DNA of 64,000 nucleotides from Corynebacterium silvaticum (lineage in GTDB: Bacteria > Actinomycetota > Actinomycetes > Mycobacteriales > Mycobacteriaceae), in the NCBI RefSeq assembly GCF_004382825.2, contig NZ_SDQO02000002.1:310001-374000 (forward strand), read 5' to 3'. The notes beneath the pieces are model-generated. The model searched no databases, had not been told where the DNA came from, and worked only from the letters and a program-made list of their open reading frames with translations. Below are positions 38,030 to 48,226 of this stretch, piece by piece (within the stretch, counting starts at the first letter, position 1; each line of letters starts with the position of its first letter). The translations under genes were made by a program, and so were the position numbers.

Positions 38030-38861
38030 ATGCGTCTTGCAACTATAAGAACCCACGGAACGACGACCGCTGCGCGCATCGAGGACACGAATCTCGCCGT
38101 AACTATCCCGGGCTTTGCCGACGTCGGCGAGTTGCTCAACAACCCCAACTGGCGGGAGCTGGCGGAATCGGCTGACGGAACGACTGTGAGGTTTTCCCCG
38201 CAGGATCTGCATGCGGTTGTTTCCCTCTCCCAAAAAGATCATCTGCGTGGGTCTGAACTATGCCAATCACATCAAAGAAATGGGGTGCACGCTGCCGGAA
38301 GTCCCTACCTTATTTATTAAATTTTCTGACGCACTGACCGTGCCTTTCGACGACATCCTAGTTCCTCCGTGGGCTAATGGTGCCCTCGACTGGGAAGGCG
38401 AGCTGGCTGTGGTGATCTCGCAGCGTGCCCGCAGAGTGAGAGCCTCAGAGGCGGAGAACTATATCGCCGGGTATGCAGTGATGAATGACTACAGTGCCCG
38501 TGATTATCAATACGCAACGCTTCAGTGGCACCAGGGAAAATCCTTAGAAAAGACGACAGGGTTGGGTACCTGGCTAACCACGAGTGAATCCTTTGATCTT
38601 GGCGGGGAGTTGAGCACGTATCTGAATGAAGACAGGATGCAAAATGCTGCTACCAGCGACTTTGTGTTTAAAACGGCCGATCTTATCCAATACATCACGC
38701 ATCTTTATCCGTTGGATCCGGGAGATGTGATTGTGACTGGAACCCCTGGTGGGGTGGGGCATGCTCGTGATCCTCGGCGGTATATAGGCGATGGGGGTGT
38801 GGTGACGGTGAAGATTGAGGGTTTAGGGCGTATTGCTAACAGGACCATTTTTGAAAAGTGA
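38030..38861 (+). pseudogene. fumarylacetoacetate hydrolase-family protein, frameshifted
   Basis: Starts at ATG 38030 after AAAGGAG. The N-terminal part ([19 protein letters not shown]) runs to about 38218, where GTTGTTTCCCTCTCCC has one T too many; removing it joins to [21 protein letters not shown]. Metal-binding motifs [10 protein letters not shown] and NDYSARDYQ and the C-terminal [13 protein letters not shown] are present. FAH enzymes cleave or decarboxylate oxo-acids in many catabolic routes. Divergent from the GntR gene, so probably part of the same decayed module. Confidence 0.85.
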
Positions 38862-38962
38862 TAAACATCTTAACGATTCTGTAAGTATCTCATGCATTTA
38901 TAAGTAAACTTGGGAAAGTATTGCCATTTACCCATTTATTTATTATGTACGGAGGTCCCTCA

Positions 38963-39999
38963 ATGATTCTAAGGAAGATGTGTACAGCTGCGGCGATAGG
39001 TGTGATGATCGCTGCGGGGGTTCCTGCTAGCCAGGCGTTGCCCTCCGACGGATACTTTGACACGACGAATATCCCGTCAGAGACAAAGGTGAACCAGGGC
39101 GACCAGATTCACCCGGAAGACTCAAAGTATGGGCATTCCTATTGCACCGCCGGCTATGTCGATGCCGATAACGGTCGCGTATGGCTATCAGGGCATTGCG
39201 GAGCAGACGGTGCCAAAGTGTATATGACAAACATAAGCGAGAAATCGGGACGATTAAGCAGAGATACTATAAAGAGCTAACAGAAGGACAATGGCCTCGG
39301 GGGAAGCATAATTTCCGGGCCAATGACCTAGCGTATGTGCAGCTTACTGATAAGTCTCTTGCCGGGAAGAATGTGTTTTCCGGAAACCGCGTATACGAGC
39401 CTCAAAAAGGCGACACGATCTGTTATTACGGAGCTGCTTCAAAGAAAACCTCTTGTTCAGAAGTGCTCAACACAGATTCATATCTAGTCGCGGCCGGTGA
39501 ACTCGGCACAATAACAGGTGATTCTGGTGGACCCAACTGGGTTCCCGGAAAAGGCTATGTGGGACAGACCTTGGGCGTGGTCTCGTGGGATAACACAGAT
39601 GCAAGTGTCTCGGTGATTCGTAAGCAAGATGTCGATATGACCTCACCTGCGGTTCCATGGACGCAGGACTATGAATTTGCATTCCCCACTCCAGATGAGG
39701 CCAAGAAAGCACAAAAAGCTGAGGTGCTTTTGCCGATGGTCTATCAAGAAACCAAGCAGCGCGAGGAAAGCAACGCGTGGAAGTTTGATGAGTACCTCTC
39801 GGATTTAGGACATGCAGGGAATACTGCCGAGCTGCGTGAGGTTATTCAGGAACACAAAACAGCATTAACCAGCGTTGTAAACAGCAACCCTTGGGGCAGC
39901 AATGATGAAGGCAGGGTTTCTTTTCTCACCGCAGTCACCAAAGTGACAGAACTGGGCGAGGAGATTAATCGTCTCATAGAAGAAAAACGCGCCACGTAA
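38963..39999 (+). pseudogene. secreted trypsin-like serine protease, frameshifted
   Basis: GGAGGT at 38951-38956 precedes ATG 38963. A signal peptide (MILRKMCTAAAIGVMIAAG ... SQA) leads to a chymotrypsin-fold domain: His in WLSGHCGAD, Asp in RANDLAYVQL and Ser in ITGDSGGPNW. The frame breaks near 39221, where an extra AT in GTGTATATGAC shifts VYDKHKREIG out of frame, and the first frame stops at 39280. A charged helical C-terminus follows the protease domain. Such secreted proteases are typical virulence-associated products in this genus. Without the lesion it would be about 345 residues. Confidence 0.87.
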
Positions 40000-40005
40000 G
40001 GCTGC

Positions 40006-40046
40006 AAAAGGTGGTCACCGGCTGGATTGTCGGTGACCACCTTTTT
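40006..40046 (+). terminator. terminator after the protease gene
   Basis: AAAAGGTGGTCACCG and CGGTGACCACCTTTTT pair perfectly over 15 bases around a ten-base loop. Confidence 0.9.
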
Positions 40047-40061
40047 AAGAACTTCTAGTGG

Positions 40062-40190
40062 CTAGAGAACTTCCTCCACCACACCGTTGACATTATGTAT
40101 TTTAAAGCTGCTTGCTTTGCCTTCCAACAGCGCGGTTTCCATATCCTCGTACATGCGTGCATCTTCATTCACATCATTGGTGTTACTCAT
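40062..40190 (-). CDS. small acidic protein, 42 residues, unrecognised
   Basis: Reverse-strand ATG 40190 preceded by AGGAGGA about 11 bases upstream. The product begins MSNTNDVNEDARMYEDMET and ends NGVVEEVL. Acidic, no Cys, no signal peptide. The strong ribosome site, a complete frame and placement directly before the terminator hairpin (also usable on this strand) support a real gene. Its size and acidic leader with a variable end are reminiscent of small precursor or antitoxin peptides, but nothing nearby confirms either. Confidence 0.5.
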   Translation of the reverse strand: MSNTNDVNEDARMYEDMETALLEGKASSFKIHNVNGVVEEVL

Positions 40191-40505
40191 AAAAGAGAAA
40201 TCCTCCTGATTGGGTTAGATACTTACGGACTCGGGATGAGTGGACGTCAGTGTAACTACGCCATGGCGCCGATTACAGGGAGTCTGGTGGCTCGTGCGTT
40301 TGCCGCAAAGGCGGTAACGTTAGTTTCTTGACGCTGATTCTTTTTTAGCGCAGAGAGTCCAAGCTTTGTGTGCAGGGATGTTATCGCTAGGGGCGACCAC
40401 CCTTGAGGGGACAAGCATGGCCCTCACTCAGCATGAGATATATGTAACAGATGGCAGGTGCCGCCTGAGCGAAGGGGCAAAGCGCTTGCTTTAGGCCGCG
40501 CTGAT
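40191..40505. other. intergenic region without a supported gene
   Basis: Apart from the ribosome site of the small reverse-strand gene I see no convincing frame, RNA or promoter here. The stretch ends at the fourth palindromic element. Confidence 0.5.
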
Positions 40506-40583
40506 TGTCGTTTTTGAGAACGCTAGAAATCGCGACCAGTGGCTTTGCGGAGCATCGGGCCTCTAGCGTTCCCAAAAACGACA
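40506..40583. repeat. palindromic element, copy 4
   Basis: TGTCGTTTTTGAGAACGCTAG...CTAGCGTTCCCAAAAACGACA, 78 bp; a single change between the arms. It lies beyond the 3' end of gatD. A separate CCAGCTCAGG-type hairpin (CTGAGCTGG/CCAGCTCAG, 40620-40649) between it and gatD may terminate gatD. Confidence 0.85.
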
Positions 40584-40677
40584 AATTCCCTTGCTGCTGG
40601 GCAGGAAACCACTAAACCCCTGAGCTGGACGCTAAATATTCCAGCTCAGGGGGCGAGAAAAATACAGTGGAAAAGAA

Positions 40678-41430
40678 CTAGACCAGGCGTTCCTTGCGCA
40701 GCTGATCAACCACGGGCAGCTCTAGGGGAGCGAGCTCACTAAGAGCCACGCCCATGGCCGTAGCCAGCAGGAGGTCGGCTAGCTGGGGGTTGCGGGCAAG
40801 TGCTGGGCCGTGCATGTATGTGCAGATCACATTTCCTTGGACTGCGCCTTCTGCGGTTATTTGCTCAGGGTTTGCTGATGCCTGGGAAATGCCGTATTCA
40901 TCTGTGTTTCCCACACCGCGGGTGACCTTTCCTAGCGGCTGCGCATCAGGGCCGAGGAGAGTGGCACCCATGTGGTTTGCAAAGCCGGTGAGAGGTTCCG
41001 TTAGCTCGGAGGTGATGCCGTTGCGTGTCGGGTTGGCTTGGAGTTCTCCGATGGTGCGTTTGGCTAGGGAGGCGGTGGTGGCGTCGATAAGCCCTACGCC
41101 ATCAACCATCCTGCCGCTTGCCCGGAAAGACTGGCCGAGCACTTGAAGACCAGCGCAAATGCCTAGGATCGGGCGGCCGGCGTTTGCTGCTCGAGTGAGG
41201 CCGCCGTCTGCGATGAGATGCTCTGCGGCAAGGATCTGGGCTGTGTCTTCACCGCCACCTAGGCAATAAATATCCAAGGATTCCGGTACTGCTTGGCCCA
41301 TCCTCACCGTATGAATTTCTGCGGTGAAACCACGCATGCGGGCGCGTTGCCTTAACACCAAAGCATTGCCGTCGTCGCCGTATGTGCTCAGGATATCGGG
41401 AAGGATGAGTCCAATAGAAAGATCAGTCAT
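40678..41430 (-). CDS. gatD: lipid II glutaminyl transferase, glutaminase subunit
   Basis: GatD releases ammonia from glutamine for MurT-dependent amidation of the lipid II D-Glu. The 250 residues have a CobQ-type amidotransferase fold: CLGGGEDTAQ, nucleophile Cys in LGICAGLQVLGQSF and His in YMHGPALARNP. Its ATG overlaps the murT stop by one base (TAATG), so the subunits are coupled. The open frame extends upstream, but this start sits at the murT junction. Confidence 0.9.
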   Translation of the reverse strand: MTDLSIGLILPDILSTYGDDGNALVLRQRARMRGFTAEIHTVRMGQAVPESLDIYCLGGGEDTAQILAAEHLIADGGLTRAANAGRPILGICAGLQVLGQSFRASGRMVDGVGLIDATTASLAKRTIGELQANPTRNGITSELTEPLTGFANHMGATLLGPDAQPLGKVTRGVGNTDEYGISQASANPEQITAEGAVQGNVICTYMHGPALARNPQLADLLLATAMGVALSELAPLELPVVDQLRKERLV

Positions 41431-42704
41431 TAGGACTCCTTTGCGGCCGCGATGGCCTTTTTCAAATCGCGGAATGCGGTGTAATTGGCAAGGACCTCGA
41501 CGCGGCCAGCAGGGCAAGCCTTGATGGCGTGCAGAGGATTCTTGATGAGCTCATGTTCTACCGAGGCATACGTCAGCCGCACTGAAAGGTCAGTGCCGCG
41601 TTCGCCAGAAGCCTTTACAGATAGCTCATCGAGCTCTTCAAACTTAACGTCCCAGAGCCATGAGAGATCTTCACCATCCGCGACCTGGCCATTAACTGCA
41701 ATCACGAGACCTTCCGCGGTGCGGTCGACCATGGATAGCGCTTCTTGCCAGCCTGCCGGGTTTTTAGCCAAAAGTAGATGAATCTGGTGTTGCCCAAGAG
41801 TGATGGTGGAGTAGCGCCCCGCTACATCGTCGACAGCTTCTACCGAGCGAATCGCTTGGGGAAGCGGGACATGGAAGCATTCCACGGCGGCAGCTACCGC
41901 TTGGGTAGCGTTACCACGATTGGCGTTGCCGGGAAGCGCCAGATTGAGAGGAGAGAGCTGCGTTGTTGGTGCATCTGTGCGCGCCGGGGAGGCTAGGCCT
42001 TCAGCAGTGATGCTCCACTGCGGGGTCGGGCGACGGAATTGTTCGCCGTTGGGCAACGGCTTGACTGCGTACCAGTCGGCACCATCGTGGACCACGTGCC
42101 CGCCAGTGCGCGGGCAGGAAACGGAATCGCCTTGCCAGCCGGCTCCTGCGGATACCCACACAACGTTTTTGGCGTCGTAGGCGATGGAGGTAACAAGTAC
42201 GTCATCACAGTTGGCGATCACGGTCATCTCGGGGTGTTTGATCACGCACTCGCGGAGCGCACGCTCAATCTTGTTGATTTCTCCGACCCTGTCCAGTTGG
42301 TCGCGGGTGAGGTTGAGGAGGATTAAGCATGATGGCTTGAGACGGTCTGCGACGGCTGGGACGTGGAGCTCGTCTACCTCAAGGATCACATGGCTAGCCT
42401 CCTGACCTGCCATGAGTGCGGAGATGATGCCGGCGTCCATATTGTCGCCGCCCTCGTTGGTTGCCACAGTATGTTGTGCACGTACCGCGGATGCGAGCAT
42501 ACGGGTGGTAGTGGATTTACCGTTGGTGCCAGTGGCGATGGCGACGGGGCGATTGTCGCCTAGCGACGCCATGATGTTCGGGTCGATTTTCTCGGCTATA
42601 AGGCCGCCAATCATTCCGCCCGACCCACGACCGGTGGCACGCGAAGCGGTTGTGGCCAAGCGTGCGGCGCCGATGGCAAGGCGGGTGCGCAGATTCAAAC
42701 TCAT
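41430..42704 (-). CDS. murT: lipid II isoglutaminyl synthase, Mur ligase-like subunit
   Basis: MurT activates the D-Glu carboxylate of lipid II with ATP. The 424 residues include the ATP motif ATGTNGKSTTTRM, EVDELHVP, LNLTRDQLDRVGE, and the C-terminal DUF1727-type domain that docks GatD. The Cys4 zinc ribbon inserted in most MurT proteins looks degenerate here: only DSVSCPRTGG remains and the second CxxC-like pair is absent. Amidated peptidoglycan is needed for mycolata cell-wall cross-linking. Confidence 0.9.
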   Translation of the reverse strand: MSLNLRTRLAIGAARLATTASRATGRGSGGMIGGLIAEKIDPNIMASLGDNRPVAIATGTNGKSTTTRMLASAVRAQHTVATNEGGDNMDAGIISALMAGQEASHVILEVDELHVPAVADRLKPSCLILLNLTRDQLDRVGEINKIERALRECVIKHPEMTVIANCDDVLVTSIAYDAKNVVWVSAGAGWQGDSVSCPRTGGHVVHDGADWYAVKPLPNGEQFRRPTPQWSITAEGLASPARTDAPTTQLSPLNLALPGNANRGNATQAVAAAVECFHVPLPQAIRSVEAVDDVAGRYSTITLGQHQIHLLLAKNPAGWQEALSMVDRTAEGLVIAVNGQVADGEDLSWLWDVKFEELDELSVKASGERGTDLSVRLTYASVEHELIKNPLHAIKACPAGRVEVLANYTAFRDLKKAIAAAKES

Positions 42705-42715
42705 GGGACCAGAGT

Positions 42716-43762
42716 TTAGTCGTCTTCGCGCGCCTTCCCCGGTTTGACGTCTACGACAGCCCGGAGGAATTCCTCATCTGTTATCAATGGAATCTCTTTT
42801 CGGTGCCCATGCATGGCTTTTCCAACGAGGTCTTCTTTTTTATTGCACACCACAACGCTGGACTTACGCGTGAGTTTTTCGTTATACGCTAATCCGGTGC
42901 GCAGGGTCGCCTCGATGATCACATCTGGATCTTCCGTGATCTCTGGGGCGATCACCACCTCCATGCCTTGCACAAAGCCGCTGTCGGGGGAGTACACGCC
43001 TGGATTCTCGTACTCGCGTGGGACCTCCATGGCGTCCACTCGGATGTCTGAGCGCTGCAGCCCAAACTTGTCTGCCCGCAGCTGCTCGGGAGTATAAGAG
43101 GAGATGACTCCGCACGCTTTTTCTACAAAGTGCATGCGTGCGATGAGCAGAGTTTCCTCGCGGGATACCTGCGATTCCGGGCGCGCGGCACGTTCGAGCG
43201 AGGCAACCGGGGACGGGGAGTCGAGGCCTAGCGCATGAGCGACGGCGCGGATACGGATGTCTTCAAAAGCAACGCCTTGTCGACGCGCCGTTGCTAGCGT
43301 ATCGACGATCAGACGTGGGCGCGGAATATGCCCTACTCGTTGTCGACGGTGATTGCGGTTCCTGTGCCGGGCACGGTTTGCCCGAGCAGCGGTACTCATG
43401 GCTCGACGAGACTCGGATACGAGGAAACCCCAGGTATAAGGCGTGTTGTGGAGGATGAGGGTGCGGCCGTCGATAAGCTTGCCCAGCGGTTTTAATATAT
43501 GGCTAAATTTTTTGCCTTGCGCGATTTCTTCCCTGCTGAGCCCGTGGAGATGGAAGGGGCCGGGGTTATCGCCAGGGTTGACGACGGCGTGAAAATGGTC
43601 GACTTCCTCCCCGTCTTCGGTGAACGTGACGGCATCGACAGTAATGAGACGAGAAGTAGACGGGTGGATACCGCTTGTTTGTATCGATAACGCTACGTAA
43701 GGAGCATGCTCAATCTCAGCTGCTCGGTCTGCGTTGGGGTCGCCTACTTGCTTGTTGGTCAT
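42716..43762 (-). CDS. DnaQ-like exonuclease-fold protein with C-terminal BRCT-like segment
   Basis: 348 residues from ATG 43762. The N-terminal half follows the DEDD exonuclease layout (HFHAVVNPGDNPGPFHLHGLS, LILHNTPYTWGFL, RLIVDTLATAR), and it is commonly annotated as DNA polymerase III epsilon in corynebacteria. The first catalytic motif, normally DxET, reads SIQTSG, so both acidic residues are missing and classical exonuclease activity is doubtful. The last 100 residues (VVIAPEITED, SSVVVCNKKEDLVGKAM) resemble a BRCT domain. Reverse strand, 11 bases after murT's upstream end. Confidence 0.75.
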   Translation of the reverse strand: MTNKQVGDPNADRAAEIEHAPYVALSIQTSGIHPSTSRLITVDAVTFTEDGEEVDHFHAVVNPGDNPGPFHLHGLSREEIAQGKKFSHILKPLGKLIDGRTLILHNTPYTWGFLVSESRRAMSTAARANRARHRNRNHRRQRVGHIPRPRLIVDTLATARRQGVAFEDIRIRAVAHALGLDSPSPVASLERAARPESQVSREETLLIARMHFVEKACGVISSYTPEQLRADKFGLQRSDIRVDAMEVPREYENPGVYSPDSGFVQGMEVVIAPEITEDPDVIIEATLRTGLAYNEKLTRKSSVVVCNKKEDLVGKAMHGHRKEIPLITDEEFLRAVVDVKPGKAREDD

Positions 43763-43862
43763 AGGAACAGTGTAGTTGGCGTATTTGACGGGTAAGCGTG
43801 GCGAGGGCTTGCGGGGGTCACACGATAAACCTGGCAGGGGTGAAAACTCCCACATCCAAATT

Positions 43863-44263
43863 AATCACATTGTTATAACAATCTTAGTTAATGGCATCTC
43901 GGACGGTTTTGTGTGTGATTAGCTAAGAAATTTATATGTGTACAGGGATTGCAATGCTCTGTGTGGATGTAAGGGTGGTCATTTTTGGTGAATTTGTGGG
44001 TTTATGGGGCATTGTGCGTTCTTTAAACGTGGGAATGGTTGTGGAGGTGCGGGAAGTTTAGGTGGACATATCCCACATTTGGGGCGTTGGGGCTTTTTCT
44101 TGGGGGGTGGGAGAGGTTTTCCTTAATGTGAAACTTAATTTAAAATAAATATAAAACATGTATTAACTTGACATTGTTATTATGTAACTTTAAGGAAAGT
44201 TGCCCCCAGGGTGTTACCCATCATGGGGATCCGGCGTGTCAAGGATCTTGGAGGATCTGAAAC
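43863..44263. other. AT-rich intergenic region with a 14-bp palindrome
   Basis: No gene. ATTGTTATAACAAT (43869-43882) is a perfect palindrome and could be an operator for either flanking gene. A TTGACA at 44168-44173 is a candidate -35 for the downstream secreted-protein gene; the rest is G/T-rich without a clear frame. Confidence 0.45.
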
Positions 44264-45277
44264 TATGAAGAAGCTTGTCTCAGCAGTGGTGAGTTGTGCG
44301 ATTGCAGGATCGATTTTGACTGCGCCGGTGGCTGGTGCGCAGGAAACTCGGCTTGACAGCCTCGTGATTACACACAACCGAGATGGAAGCCCACATGTTA
44401 TTGGGTCTTGTACAGGTAATGGGACCGGTGATCCTAACGTCAGGTTGACTCAATGTAAAGATGCATCGATAAAGGAATTGGCTGGTCTGATCTTCAAAAG
44501 CGATAAGATAATCGCCTAGCAAGAACAAAAGTTGCAGCAACAATCCGAGCGATTCTCTGAAATCTCTCGCTTGTTTGAAACTGAGCAAGTTTACAATAAG
44601 TTTTTGGAAGGTTTGATCGATGACGGAATTGATCTTATTGATCAACTGATTTCGCAGAATCAGGGACAGCAGCAAAAATTCATGTTTTAAAAGAAAATCT
44701 GGACAAGCTGCAAAACGATCTCAATGCCTCTAATAAGCGCATTGAAGATGCCGAAGCAGAAAATCGAAAAATCCGTGAGCAGCTTCTAGAGGGTCTGGAC
44801 ATTATTGATAAGCAACATGAACTGCTCGAAGAGCAGAATGCTACAATCAAGCGTTTGATAGATCAAGTCCAGGATTTGGAAAAAGACAGTGAGACGTTAA
44901 ATGCAGATAATGAAACGTTGCGAGGAAATGTTCAAAAAGCATTGGACGCCTTGAAGAAGTCTCTAGAAGAAAACAAAGAACTTGCAGAGAAGAACCATGC
45001 ATTGAAAGAGCAGCTTGACAATGCGCAATCAAAGATCGAAGAGCTTGAGAAAAAGTACGCCGAAGCTCAGAGCGATATCTTGGGTTTGAAGAACGACAAT
45101 AAGCGTCTGGAAGATTTGAACAAGAAGAACTTGGACAAGCTTGGCGAGACCGAAGGCAAGCTCAACACTGCTTCTATATTGGCCACAGTGTTTGGTGTGA
45201 TTTCGGCTATCGCAGCGATCATCGGAATTGGTGGCTTCCTCAAGCCAATCATTGATCGCTTCTTCCACCACCGTTAA
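44264..45277 (+). pseudogene. secreted coiled-coil surface protein, stop codon plus frameshift
   Basis: ATG 44264 opens a signal peptide (MKKLVSAVVSCAIAGSILTA...GAQ). TAG at 44517-44519 interrupts IIA-QEQKLQQQ; CAG would restore it. The frame then shifts near 44679 in an A tract and resumes as VLKENLDKLQNDLNASNKRI. The body is one long heptad coiled coil (about 44690-45150), ending in a membrane helix (SILATVFGVISAIAAIIGIG) and a short basic tail, so it would stand out from the membrane as a rod. Comparable exported coiled-coil proteins occur in this genus; function unknown. Confidence 0.82.
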
Positions 45278-45312
45278 ATATAAGAAAACCGGGCGTATAG
45301 GCCTGGGGGCTT

Positions 45313-45344
45313 AAGGCGCTGCCCGAATATGGGCAGCGCCTTTT
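45313..45344 (+). terminator. terminator between converging genes
   Basis: AAGGCGCTGCCC/GGGCAGCGCCTTTT with a six-base loop; usable in both directions. Confidence 0.88.
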
Positions 45345-45349
45345 GTGTT

Positions 45350-46093
45350 CTAAAGATCAAAGCCTTGGGTGCGAGCAATCTCAAAGGTGAGGTCGCGGTT
45401 GTCTTTGATCGGTGGATTTTTTTGGAGGGTTTGGATGGTGAAGCTGTCCACTCGCTGGTTAGCATTGCGGAGGTCGTAATAGGTGGTCATGGTGGAGTCA
45501 TAAGAGGACATGGACTCTGTCCAGTCTTCCGGCTCGTGATAGCCATTTTCCATGATTCGGAGGCTCTTGGGCATGCGTGGTTTGAGCTGGGGCGATTGGT
45601 TTGGCCAGCCCAGTGTCATGCCAACGACAGGGAACGTGAGTTCCGGAAGTGCGAGCACGTCAATTACGGCGGCAGCGTCGTTGTGAACGTTGCCGAGGAA
45701 ATTAACACCCAGGCCGAGTGATTCCGCCGCGATGCATACGTTTTGGGCCATGAGGCAGGCGTCGGTAAAGCCTTGGACAAAATTGCGCGGGTACCCGGCG
45801 GGCTCGGTCGGGGCGTCGTTATGAGCAAGGATGCGTTTGGTGCGGTACAGATCGACGATAAAAAGAAGGTAGATGGGGGCTCTGCCTACGTATTCTTGCG
45901 TGCCGATTGCGGTCAGCTGCTCGCGGAGTTTGGGATCGGTGACGCGGATAATGCTCGCGGTCTGCATTCCAAGGGAGGTTGGGGTGTGTAATGCCACTTG
46001 GAAGATCTGGTCGAGTACGTCTTCTGCGACGGGCTCGGATGTGAACTCGCGAATCGTGCGGTGATTGAGCTGGGTGCGGATTGTTTCGTTCAT
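45350..46093 (-). CDS. nitroreductase-family FMN oxidoreductase (NfsA-like)
   Basis: A 247-residue flavoprotein starting at ATG 46093 (MNETIRTQLNHRTIREF). HRTIREF contacts FMN phosphate; PTSLGMQTASIIRV, GFTDACLMAQNVCIAAESLGLG and TLGWPNQ follow the NfsA/FRP arrangement, with an Arg/Lys-rich C-terminal third that binds NADPH in that group. Reduces nitro compounds or quinones; natural substrate unknown. The frame extends upstream but this start fits the family N-terminus. Confidence 0.85.
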   Translation of the reverse strand: MNETIRTQLNHRTIREFTSEPVAEDVLDQIFQVALHTPTSLGMQTASIIRVTDPKLREQLTAIGTQEYVGRAPIYLLFIVDLYRTKRILAHNDAPTEPAGYPRNFVQGFTDACLMAQNVCIAAESLGLGVNFLGNVHNDAAAVIDVLALPELTFPVVGMTLGWPNQSPQLKPRMPKSLRIMENGYHEPEDWTESMSSYDSTMTTYYDLRNANQRVDSFTIQTLQKNPPIKDNRDLTFEIARTQGFDL

Positions 46094-46181
46094 GAGTCTC
46101 AACTGTAGCGGGGGCGCATGTAGTGCGGTCGCAGGAAACCCCACCAAAACTGTGCTTTGGTGGGGCAAAAGTAGGGGAGGA

Positions 46182-48020
<1,839 letters not shown>

Positions 48021-48030
48021 TCATTGAGAG

Positions 48031-48056
48031 GAGGACAGTATTCTGGGTACTGTCCC
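48031..48056 (-). promoter_or_regulatory. possible leuA leader hairpin
   Basis: On the reverse strand, GGACAGTA/TACTGTCC with a seven-base loop lies 30 bases before the leuA start, beyond a GC-rich inverted repeat (about 48060-48098). Leader-mediated control of leuA is known in corynebacteria. Here no T run and no leucine-rich leader peptide could be confirmed. Confidence 0.35.
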
Positions 48057-48226
48057 ACGACCGGCTACACCAAATATCCGCGACGGGGTGCCGGCCGTGT
48101 TTTCTAGGCCTGTGACCCGCCGCGGCATAGAAGAAGTAGGTTCATGCCTGGCATGTGGCATAGCATACATATGATGTGAAGTGTTTCCAGTGAAAGTAGC
48201 CTTTCGGGGGTGAAGTAAGGGGCATC

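Noticed and set aside
48060..48170. A leucine-rich leader peptide before leuA
   Set aside because: A short frame exists on the reverse strand but has no run of Leu codons, so attenuation cannot be claimed.
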